This document shows positions 9,197-16,974 of a stretch of 64,000 nt of DNA, in pieces (within the stretch, counting starts at the first letter, position 1; every line of letters starts with the position of its first letter). The DNA comes from Streptomyces sp. M92 (GTDB taxonomy: Bacteria > Actinomycetota > Actinomycetes > Streptomycetales > Streptomycetaceae), in assembly GCF_028473745.1 (NCBI RefSeq), contig NZ_CP101137.1:3720001-3784000 (forward strand), given 5' to 3'. The translations under genes were made by a program, and so were the position numbers. The notes beneath the pieces were generated by a model. It did no database searches. It had not been told where the DNA came from and saw nothing but the letters and a program-made list of their open reading frames with translations.

Positions 9197-9692
9197 GCCG
9201 CACCGCCCCGCCCGGCCGACGCTCGGGACGCACCCGCCCCGACCGGCGGGCTCCCCCGTCGGGCATGGCCGACCCCTCTCCGGCCCGGGGCACCGTGACG
9301 CACCCGCGCGGTCGGCCATCGCCTCGCCGTCCCGGACGTGATTGCCTCCCTGCCCCAGCGGCAAGGTTCCCGTTCCAGGGGCCCGGGAGCGCGCCCTTGC
9401 CGCGCGAAGGATCGCCTGTTCGCGAATGCCGGGGTCCAGCCCTCAGGGCCAGACGCCCTGTGCGGCCCGCCGAGGGATGCCCGTCCACCGGGCAGCGGCC
9501 TTCGTGCACTACTCGCGCCCCCCGCGCCGTGCCCGCGGCCGGTCGGCACTTCCCAGTGCGACCCGCAGCCGACCGAACCTCCCCGTACGTCCGTTGCCGG
9601 CACACCCGCCCCGCCCGCCGGACCGCACCCGTTCGGGTGCCCCGGGCGCGCGTCGGCGTCGCGGCACGGGTGCGCGCTGATAGCCGTGGGGC
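9197..9692. other. Long intergenic region, no gene supported
   Basis: This 496-bp gap between rshA and the M1 peptidase gene has stretches of open frame in several phases, but none shows a recognisable protein or a good ribosome site. A 10-bp inverted repeat (ATGGCCGACC near 9264 and GGTCGGCCAT near 9309) could be a weak terminator after rshA. Promoter elements for the downstream gene are presumably here but I cannot place them. Confidence 0.5.
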
Positions 9693-11180
9693 ATGCCGCA
9701 CACCCCGCACCCCCCGGCTTCCCGCCCCCGCGCGCGAGCACGCCGTCGGCTCAGGGCCGCCGCGCTGCTCGCCTCGGCCGTCTCCGTATGCCTGGTCGCC
9801 GCGAGCGCCCCGCCGACCCCTCTGGGCGTCGGCGACCGCCTCTACCCGCACCTGGGCAACCCCGGGTACGACGTGGCGGCGTACGACCTCTCCTTCACCT
9901 ACTCCGGCAGCAACAGCGAGCCGTTGCGGGCCGTCACCGTCATCGACGCCCGGACGACGGCCGACCTCGACCGGGTCAACCTCGACTTCGCCCACGGCAA
10001 GGTCGACTCCGTCGAGGTCGACGGCGAGCCCGCGGCCTTCGCCACCGCCGGCGAGGACCTCGTCGTCACCCCCGAGGACCCGCTCGACGAGGACGAGTGG
10101 ACGCGGATCACCGTGCGGCACACCAGCGACCCCGTGTACCCGGAGGACCGCGAGGGCGGCTGGGTGCGCACCTCGGACGGGCTCGCCATGGCCAACCAGG
10201 CGGACGTCGCCCACCTGGTGTTCCCCTGCAACGACCACCCCTCCGACAAGGCGGGCTTCACCTTCCGCGTCACCGCCCCGGACGGCCTCACCGCCGTCGC
10301 GAACGGCCTGCCGACGGGCGTCGAGCGGACGGACGGAACCACCACCTGGACGTACCGGACCGCGCACCCCATGGCCACCGAGCTGGCGCAGGTGTCCATC
10401 GGCCGCTCCACGGTGCTGCACCGCACCGGCCCGCACGGGCTGCCCGTGCGGGACGTCGTGCCGACCGAGCACCGCGCGGCGCTGGAACCGTGGCTGGAGA
10501 AGACGCCCGGCCAGATCGCCTGGATGGAGGAGAAGGTCGGGCGCTACCCCTTCGAGACGTACGGGCTGCTCATGGCCGACGCCACCACCGGCTTCGAGCT
10601 GGAGACCCAGACGCTCTCCCTGTTCGAACGGGAGCTGTTCACCGAGCCGGGCTACCCGAAGTGGTACGTCGAGTCGATCATGGTGCACGAGCTGGCCCAC
10701 CAGTGGTTCGGCAACAGCGTCGGCCCCGCCACCTGGTCCGACCTGTGGCTCAACGAGGGCCACGCCACCTGGTACGAGGCGCTCTACGCGGAGGAGACCG
10801 CCGACAAGCCCCTTCTGGCGCGGATGAAGGCCGCCTACGGCGCCTCCGACGGCTGGCGCGCCAAGGGCGGGCCGCCCGCCGCCCCGAAGCCGCCCACTTC
10901 CGGCAGCAAGACCGGCATCTTCCGCGCCAACGTCTACGACGGCGCGGCCCTCGTCCTCTACGCCCTGCGCCAGGAGATCGGCCGCCCCGCCTTCGAGCGC
11001 CTGGAACGGGCCTGGGTCACCCGCCACCGGGACGGCACGGCGACGACCGCCGACTTCGTCCGGCTCGCCTCCGAGACCGCGGGCCGTGACCTGGGCGACT
11101 TCCTCCACGGCTGGCTGTACGGCGAGAAGACCCCGCCGATGCCCGGACACCCCGACTGGAAGCCGGGGGCCGGGGAATAA
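9693..11180 (+). CDS. Secreted M1-family metallopeptidase
   Basis: A 495-aa zinc aminopeptidase-like protein. The N-terminus has basic residues (RPRARARRRLR) and a hydrophobic stretch AAALLASAVSVCLVAASA, a signal peptide or membrane anchor. The catalytic core reads MVHELAHQWFGNS (HExxH zinc motif), followed 18 residues later by the third ligand in LWLNEGHATW. The M1 exopeptidase substrate motif is altered or not obvious, which is common in actinobacterial secreted members. The length fits the short N-terminal plus catalytic-domain form without the long C-terminal superhelix. It is followed by a hairpin at 11193-11239. Confidence 0.9.
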   Translation: MPHTPHPPASRPRARARRRLRAAALLASAVSVCLVAASAPPTPLGVGDRLYPHLGNPGYDVAAYDLSFTYSGSNSEPLRAVTVIDARTTADLDRVNLDFAHGKVDSVEVDGEPAAFATAGEDLVVTPEDPLDEDEWTRITVRHTSDPVYPEDREGGWVRTSDGLAMANQADVAHLVFPCNDHPSDKAGFTFRVTAPDGLTAVANGLPTGVERTDGTTTWTYRTAHPMATELAQVSIGRSTVLHRTGPHGLPVRDVVPTEHRAALEPWLEKTPGQIAWMEEKVGRYPFETYGLLMADATTGFELETQTLSLFERELFTEPGYPKWYVESIMVHELAHQWFGNSVGPATWSDLWLNEGHATWYEALYAEETADKPLLARMKAAYGASDGWRAKGGPPAAPKPPTSGSKTGIFRANVYDGAALVLYALRQEIGRPAFERLERAWVTRHRDGTATTADFVRLASETAGRDLGDFLHGWLYGEKTPPMPGHPDWKPGAGE

Positions 11181-11192
11181 GCCGGTGACGAG

Positions 11193-11239
11193 ACGGCCCG
11201 TGCCGTGCGACCATCTTCGGGACGGCACGGTACGGGCCG
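11193..11239 (+). terminator. Probable terminator after M1 peptidase
   Basis: ACGGCCCGTGCCGT (11193-11206) pairs with ACGGCACGG-TACGGGCCG (11222-11239) with a two-base interruption, forming a GC-rich stem just after the peptidase stop codon. Confidence 0.65.
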
Positions 11240-11336
11240 CGGGAATCTCCCCGGCGGTCCGTGCGTTGTGAAGAGTGTCGCAGCGACGCACCGCCGCGCG
11301 ACTCGTCGATTCGTTTCCCAGCTACGTAAGGATCCA

Positions 11337-12830
11337 ATGACCTCCTCTTCTTCCCCTTCCCAGGACACCAAGCGTCTCGCGCAGACCTATCCCGAGGGCC
11401 TTCGGGCCGATGCCCTGATGGAAGAGGACGTCGCCTGGAGCCACGAGATCGACTCGGAGTGGGACGGCGAGCAGTTCGACCGCTCCGAACGCGCGGCTCT
11501 GCGCCGGGTGGCGGGCCTCTCCACCGAGCTCGAGGACGTCACCGAGGTCGAGTACCGCCAGCTCCGCCTGGAGCGGGTCGTCCTCGTCGGCGTCTGGACC
11601 TCGGGCACCGTGCAGGACGCGGAGAACTCGCTGGCCGAGCTGGCCGCCCTCGCGGAGACCGCGGGTGCGCTGGTGCTCGACGGCGTCGTCCAGCGCCGCG
11701 ACAAGCCCGACGCCGCCACCTACATCGGCTCCGGCAAGGCCGAGGAGCTGCGGGACGTCGTCCTCGAAACGGGCGCGGACACCGTCATCTGCGACGGTGA
11801 GCTGAGCCCGGGCCAGCTGATCCACCTCGAGGACGTCGTCAAGGTCAAGGTCATCGACCGCACGGCCCTGATCCTGGACATCTTCGCCCAGCACGCCAAG
11901 TCCCGGGAGGGCAAGGCGCAGGTCGCGCTCGCTCAGATGCAGTACATGCTGCCGAGGCTGCGCGGCTGGGGCCAGTCGCTGTCCCGGCAGATGGGCGGCG
12001 GCAAGGGCGGCGGCCTCGCCACCCGTGGTCCCGGTGAGACCAAGATCGAGACGGACCGGCGCCGGATCCGCGAGAAGATGGCGAAGATGCGCCGTGAGAT
12101 CGCGGAGATGAAGACCGGCCGCGAGATCAAGCGCCAGGAGCGCCGGCGTCACAAGGTGCCGTCCGTGGCCATCGCGGGCTACACCAACGCCGGCAAGTCC
12201 TCGCTGCTCAACCGCCTCACGGGCGCGGGAGTGCTGGTGGAGAACGCGCTGTTCGCCACCCTCGACCCGACCGTGCGCCGCGCCGAGACCCCGAGCGGCC
12301 GCCTGTACACGCTGGCGGACACCGTCGGCTTCGTCCGGCACCTGCCGCACCACCTGGTCGAGGCGTTCCGCTCCACCATGGAGGAGGTCGGCGACTCCGA
12401 CCTGATTCTCCACGTCGTGGACGGTTCGCACCCGGCTCCGGAGGAGCAGCTGGCCGCCGTGCGCGAGGTGATCAGGGACGTCGGCGCCACCGACGTACCC
12501 GAGGTCGTCGTGGTCAACAAGGCCGACATGGCCGACCCGCTGGTGCTCCAGCGGCTGCTGCGGGTCGAGAAGCGGTCCATCGCGGTCTCGGCACGCACGG
12601 GCCAGGGCATCGACGAGCTGCTCGCCCTGATCGACAACGATCTGCCGCGCCCGTCGGTCGAGATCGAGGCGCTCGTGCCGTACACCCACGGCAAGCTGGT
12701 CGCCCGCGCCCACGACGAGGGCGAGGTGATCTCCGAGGAGCACACCCCGGAGGGCACCCTGCTCAAGGTGCGGGTGCACGAGGAACTGGCGGCGGAGCTC
12801 ACGCCGTACGTTCCCGCGCCGCTCGCCTGA
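11337..12830 (+). CDS. hflX: GTPase HflX
   Basis: A 497-aa ribosome-associated GTPase that splits or rescues stalled 70S ribosomes under stress. The HflX N-terminal domain includes DKPDAATYIGSGKAEEL and the glycine-rich loop RQMGGGKGGGLATRGPGETK. The G domain has G1 GYTNAGKSS (about residue 281), G3 DTVGFVRHLPHHLVEAF and G4 NKAD. The ATG at 11337 has AAGG five bases upstream, and the 44 upstream in-frame codons overlap the preceding terminator, so they are rejected. It ends at a strong hairpin shared with the convergent protease gene. Confidence 0.96.
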   Translation: MTSSSSPSQDTKRLAQTYPEGLRADALMEEDVAWSHEIDSEWDGEQFDRSERAALRRVAGLSTELEDVTEVEYRQLRLERVVLVGVWTSGTVQDAENSLAELAALAETAGALVLDGVVQRRDKPDAATYIGSGKAEELRDVVLETGADTVICDGELSPGQLIHLEDVVKVKVIDRTALILDIFAQHAKSREGKAQVALAQMQYMLPRLRGWGQSLSRQMGGGKGGGLATRGPGETKIETDRRRIREKMAKMRREIAEMKTGREIKRQERRRHKVPSVAIAGYTNAGKSSLLNRLTGAGVLVENALFATLDPTVRRAETPSGRLYTLADTVGFVRHLPHHLVEAFRSTMEEVGDSDLILHVVDGSHPAPEEQLAAVREVIRDVGATDVPEVVVVNKADMADPLVLQRLLRVEKRSIAVSARTGQGIDELLALIDNDLPRPSVEIEALVPYTHGKLVARAHDEGEVISEEHTPEGTLLKVRVHEELAAELTPYVPAPLA

Positions 12831-12853
12831 CGGCCCGGCACCGTACGACGACC

Positions 12854-12889
12854 GAGGGCCCGTCCCCTGCCAGGCAGGGACGGGCCCTC
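12854..12889. terminator. Bidirectional terminator between hflX and protease gene
   Basis: GAGGGCCCGTCCCCTGCC pairs with GGCAGGGACGGGCCCTC with a single bulge and almost no loop. It lies between the convergent stops at 12830 and 12919. Confidence 0.85.
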
Positions 12890-12918
12890 GTCATGCGTGG
12901 ATCACCGCTCGCCGCGGG

Positions 12919-14133
12919 TCACTGCCCGCCGTACGTCCGGCTCATGTTCTGGTACATCGCCTCGGCCTCCGGGCCGAGCTGCGGGCCCGCCAGCCAGGTG
13001 TTGTCGAGCGGGCCGATCGACGTGTTCGAGACCAGCTTCGTCTCGCCGTCCACCACCCGGAACCAGCCGCCGCCGGAGGAACCGCCGGTCATGGTGCAGC
13101 CGATGCGGTACATCGTCGGCAGCGACGGGCTCAGCGACAACCGGCCGGGCCGGTCGACGCACGTGAACATCTTCAGGCCGTTGTACGGCGGGGCCGCCGG
13201 GTACCCCCAGGCGCCCATGCTGCCGACCTCGGTCGCGGAGGGTGCCGAGAAGTCCACCTCCAGCGCCGCGCCGACCGTCTCCTCCAGGGACTTGCTGCCC
13301 TGCTCCGGCTTCACGTGCAGCACGGAGTAGTCGTGCGCGGCGCCGTCACCGCCGTTCTCCGCGCCGCCCTGGATCCACTGGTTGGAAGTCGAGGCCCAGT
13401 CGGCCCACCAGGTGCCGTACGGGGCCATCTCGGTGGTCGTCGCGCCCGCCAGCTCCGTCTCGGACTTGCCGAGGTCGTTGTACGACGGTACGAAGGCGAT
13501 GTTCCGGTACCAGCCGCCGCTGCCGCCGGCGTGCACGCAGTGGCCCGCGGTCCACACCAGGTTGGACTTGCCCGGGTTGTTCACGTCCTTGATGACGGTG
13601 CCGGAGCAGACCATCGACCCCTCGGGGGAGTCGAAGAAGACCTTGCCGACCGGTGCGGCGTTGTCGTGGTACGGCGTCTTCTCGGCCACGGCCTCGACGG
13701 GTGCCGGCTCCGGATCGGTGGCGCCCTGGTCGGCGGCCGTGTCCTTGGTGGTGACCGTCTTGTCGGCCTCCTTCGCGGACCGCATCCGGTCCGGCTTCCA
13801 CAGGCCCTCGATCACCGGGTTGACGAAGTCCTTGGCCTCACTGAGCCACTTGTCCTTGTCCCAGTCCTTCCAGTCCCCGTCCTTCCACCGGTCGACGTCG
13901 ATGCCGTGCTCCTTGAGCCGGTCCGCGAGGTCGCCCGGCAGCTGGACCCCGCCGCCAGCGGTGTCGCCGGCGTCGGCCGCCTGGGAGGTACCGCCGCTGG
14001 GCTTCGCGTCGGCCTCGTCCTTCTCCGAACCGCCGCAGGCGGTGGCGGTCAGCGCCAGGGCGGCGACCAGGCCGGTGGCGGCCAGGACGGTACGCCGCCG
14101 GTGTGGCGCGGCGGGCATGGGTACGGAACGCAT
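12919..14133 (-). CDS. Trypsin-like serine protease, lipoprotein (paralogue 1)
   Basis: A 404-aa exported serine peptidase. The N-terminus has RRR, then a hydrophobic run ending LTATAC-GGS, a lipobox predicting lipidation of the Cys. An acidic/Trp-rich helical region (about 60-110, VDRWKDGDWKDWDKDKW) precedes the protease fold. The catalytic triad is visible: His in VWTAGHCVHA, Asp in HDYSVLHV, Ser in MTGGSSGGGW. Paired Cys in MVCSGTV and GHCV fit a chymotrypsin fold. It is about 60% alike by eye to the next gene downstream in coordinate order (14211-15440), same strand, suggesting tandem duplication. Substrate unknown. Confidence 0.88.
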   Translation of the reverse strand: MRSVPMPAAPHRRRTVLAATGLVAALALTATACGGSEKDEADAKPSGGTSQAADAGDTAGGGVQLPGDLADRLKEHGIDVDRWKDGDWKDWDKDKWLSEAKDFVNPVIEGLWKPDRMRSAKEADKTVTTKDTAADQGATDPEPAPVEAVAEKTPYHDNAAPVGKVFFDSPEGSMVCSGTVIKDVNNPGKSNLVWTAGHCVHAGGSGGWYRNIAFVPSYNDLGKSETELAGATTTEMAPYGTWWADWASTSNQWIQGGAENGGDGAAHDYSVLHVKPEQGSKSLEETVGAALEVDFSAPSATEVGSMGAWGYPAAPPYNGLKMFTCVDRPGRLSLSPSLPTMYRIGCTMTGGSSGGGWFRVVDGETKLVSNTSIGPLDNTWLAGPQLGPEAEAMYQNMSRTYGGQ

Positions 14134-14210
14134 GGTGGATCGACCCCCGTTGGAACGTGCGGATGTGGAACGTACAGATGTCGTTGACGGGCGCTGCGCT
14201 CAGCCCGCGC

Positions 14211-15440
14211 TCACTGGCCCGCGAACTTGTCGCTCACCGCGTCGAACACGTCCTTGGCCTCATCACCCAGCCGCGGACCGGCCAGCCAGCCCGCCGTCAC
14301 CGGGCCGATCGAGGTGTTGGACACCAGTGCCGGCTCGCCGTCGGAACCGTTCGCGACCCAGCCGCCGCCGGAGGAACCGCCGGTCATGGTGCAGCCGATG
14401 CGGTACATCGTCGGGTCGGAGGCGCTGATCGACAGCCGTCCGGGCTTGTCCTCGCACTGGAACATCTTCTGACCGTCGTACGGCGGGGCGGCCGGGTAGC
14501 CGATCGCCTTCATGCCCTCGATCTCCGGCACGGCGGGCGCGTCGAAGTCGACCGGAAGCGCCGCGCCGACGGTCTCCTCCAGCGACCTGCCGTCGCCGCC
14601 CTTCTCCGGCGTCACGTGGATGACGGCGAAGTCGTACGAGGCCCCGTCGCCACCGGTAGCTCCGCCCTGCTCGATCCACTGGTCCGAGGTCTGCGCCCAG
14701 TCGCCCCACCAGACGCCGTAGGGAGCGAGGTCCTCCTTGGTGGCGTTCTGCAGTGCCTCGGTCGACATGCCCGTGTCGTTGTACGACGGCACGAAGGCGA
14801 TGTTGCGGTACCAGCCGCCGTTCTTGCCGGCGTGCACGCAGTGGCCCGCGGTCCACACCAGGTTGGACTTGCCGGGGTTGGCCGGGTCCTCGACGACGGT
14901 GGCCGAGCAGACCATCGAGCCCTTCGGCGAGTCGAAGAGCAGCTTGCCGGACGTGGCGGCGCTGTCGTGGTACTTGGGCGGCACGGCCGCCGCCTGGACG
15001 GGCGCCGGCTCCGGGTCGGTGACGCCCTGGTCACCCGTGAGGTCGCTCTCGTCGACCTCCTGGTCCGGCTCCTCGGCGTCCCGCATCCGGTCCGGGTCCC
15101 ACAGGTCCTCGATGATCGGGTTGACGAAGTCCTGCGCCTCGCGCAGCCAGTCGTCCTTGCTCCAGTCCTTCCAGGCACCGTCCCGCCACTTGTCGACGTC
15201 GATGCCGTGTTCCTTGAGCTTGTCCTTGATGTGGTCCGGGATCCGGATCTCGCCGTTGCCCCCGTCCGCGGCGGACGCGGAGGCCGAGGCGTCGCCGCCC
15301 GCCTCCGGGTCGCCGGACTCACACGCGGTGGCGGTGAGCGCGAGCGCCGAGACGAGCGCGACGGCGACCGGTGCGGGGGAGGTCCTGCGCCGCCCGCGCT
15401 GGTGCCCGCGCGTGGTGAACGACGGCCGTATGGATCGCAT
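14211..15440 (-). CDS. Trypsin-like serine protease, lipoprotein (paralogue 2)
   Basis: A 409-aa paralogue of the 12919-14133 product. It has an RGRRR basic patch, a hydrophobic segment and the lipobox LTATAC-ESG, then the shared segment KEHGIDVDKWRDGAWKDW. The triad residues are in VWTAGHCVHAG (His), YDFAVIHV (Asp) and MTGGSSGGGW (Ser). The ATG at 15440 is preceded by GGGGGAG on the minus strand; the longer upstream frame is rejected because it would bury the signal sequence. A 77-bp gap separates the two paralogues; they may be co-transcribed, with this one first. Confidence 0.88.
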   Translation of the reverse strand: MRSIRPSFTTRGHQRGRRRTSPAPVAVALVSALALTATACESGDPEAGGDASASASAADGGNGEIRIPDHIKDKLKEHGIDVDKWRDGAWKDWSKDDWLREAQDFVNPIIEDLWDPDRMRDAEEPDQEVDESDLTGDQGVTDPEPAPVQAAAVPPKYHDSAATSGKLLFDSPKGSMVCSATVVEDPANPGKSNLVWTAGHCVHAGKNGGWYRNIAFVPSYNDTGMSTEALQNATKEDLAPYGVWWGDWAQTSDQWIEQGGATGGDGASYDFAVIHVTPEKGGDGRSLEETVGAALPVDFDAPAVPEIEGMKAIGYPAAPPYDGQKMFQCEDKPGRLSISASDPTMYRIGCTMTGGSSGGGWVANGSDGEPALVSNTSIGPVTAGWLAGPRLGDEAKDVFDAVSDKFAGQ

Positions 15441-15687
15441 GGTGGTGACTCCCCCTGGTGTGAACTGCATAAGAACGGGCCACACACTATGCGGTCGCTG
15501 TGGGGGAGTTCCGACGGTACGGCAACGGTTCGGATACAAGCGGCCTGACCTGGCACGCCGTTGCGGGACCACCCGTAACCCGGCCGACCGTCCGCGGTTG
15601 TAGCGGTGGGGGCCCGCTGTCCGGGTGCGGCCCCCGCCGAGAGCCGCCGGTGAGCCGGACGCGCGGGGACAGCGGGAGGTCGGAGCC

Positions 15688-16932
15688 GTGGCGAAGAGCG
15701 CAGTACGCAGGGTGACCGCGCGCGGGTGTGCTCCGAGACGGGGTCCGGTGCGCGACGACGCCGTGGCCGGCACCGGGGCGGGCGTCCTTCCGGTCGTACC
15801 GGTCCGGGCCCGGGGGCTCACCATCGAGGGCGCCGACGGCCGCCGTTACCTCGACTGTGTGTCCGGTGCGGGCGCTCTGCCGCTGGGGCACAACCACCCG
15901 GTCGCCCTGCGGGCGATCCGCGAAGTCCTCGACGCCGGCGCTCCCTTGCAGGTCGCCGGCCTGACCACTCCGGTCGAGGAGGCCTTCGTCGCCGAGCTGA
16001 TGCGTACGCTGCCGCCCGCACTGGCGGATCGCGCGCGCGTGCGGTTCTGCGATCCGGCCGGGAAGAGCCCGGTCGCCACCGCCGCCGGACTGGTCCGTGC
16101 CGCCACCGGCCGAACGCGGGTGATCCACTTCATGGACGCGGACCCGGACCACGCGGCCCGGCCCGGTCTCACCGACCCGGGGCCGGCAGAAGCACTGCCC
16201 GCCGGAATGCTCCTGGAACCGGTCCGGTGCCGGGACGGTGTGCTCCCCACGCCGGACGCCGTGCTGCGCCGCCTGCGCCACGGCAAGGCCGAACGGTCCG
16301 TTCCGCTGATCGTCGACGAGACCGAGACCGGTGTCGGACGAACCGGAACCTTCTGGGCGGTCGGGCACAGCGGTGTCGTTCCCGACGTCCTGGTCCTCTC
16401 CAGGGCGATCGGCGGCGGCCTGCCCCTCGCCGCCGTGGTGTATCACGACGACCTGCACACGGGGGAGGGGAGCACCTTCCGCGGCAATCAGCTCGCCATG
16501 GCGGCGGGCGCCGCCACCCTCGCCCACGTCCGCGAGCACGGTCTCGCCGAACACGCCGCTGCCCTGGGCGGCCGGACGCTGGCCCGGCTGCGTGGCCTGG
16601 CGGAGGACTTCCCCTGCGTCGGCGCCGTGTGCGGGCTCGGTCTGATGATCGGGATCGAGCTGACGGCACCGGACGGCACGGCCGATGCCGCACCGCGCGG
16701 CGCTCGTCCCGGTACCGCAGCCGCCGTTCAGTGGGAGTGCCTGCGCCGGGGGCTGATCGTGGACCTCGCCGGCCCGTCCGGGAACGTCGTACGACTGCTG
16801 CCGCCGCTGATCGTCACCGAGGAGCAGATGTCGGCGGTGCTGGACCGTCTCGCCGACGCTGTTCAGGCGGTGCAGCGGGGCTCGGGCGGTCACGCCCCAC
16901 CGCGCGGGGTGCGCGCCGCGCGCCGGCTGTAG
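15688..16932 (+). CDS. Degenerate class III aminotransferase, siderophore cluster
   Basis: A 414-aa member of the diaminobutyrate/4-aminobutyrate transaminase family. Recognisable segments are GADGRRYLDCVSGAGALPLG, VDETETGVGRTGTFWA and FRGNQLAMAAGAAT. Two things are odd. The motif that normally holds the PLP-binding lysine (LSKAIGGGLPL) reads LSRAIGGGLPL, with Arg239 encoded AGG at 16402-16404. About 70 residues are also missing after ATGRTRVIHF compared with full-length relatives, where PLP-contacting residues lie. It is therefore probably not a working PLP enzyme. The GTG start has GGGAGG nine bases upstream. It leads directly into the NIS synthetase gene, so a structural or vestigial role in siderophore synthesis is possible. 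Confidence 0.8.
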   Translation: MAKSAVRRVTARGCAPRRGPVRDDAVAGTGAGVLPVVPVRARGLTIEGADGRRYLDCVSGAGALPLGHNHPVALRAIREVLDAGAPLQVAGLTTPVEEAFVAELMRTLPPALADRARVRFCDPAGKSPVATAAGLVRAATGRTRVIHFMDADPDHAARPGLTDPGPAEALPAGMLLEPVRCRDGVLPTPDAVLRRLRHGKAERSVPLIVDETETGVGRTGTFWAVGHSGVVPDVLVLSRAIGGGLPLAAVVYHDDLHTGEGSTFRGNQLAMAAGAATLAHVREHGLAEHAAALGGRTLARLRGLAEDFPCVGAVCGLGLMIGIELTAPDGTADAAPRGARPGTAAAVQWECLRRGLIVDLAGPSGNVVRLLPPLIVTEEQMSAVLDRLADAVQAVQRGSGGHAPPRGVRAARRL

Positions 16933-16974
16933 CGACCCGCAGCCCTGACCCCCAGCACGTCACGAGGAACCGCG

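Noticed and set aside
5765-9364. 1199-aa open frame on the minus strand opposite dapF and rshA
   Set aside because: GC-driven antisense frame; the plus-strand proteins are clearly recognised.
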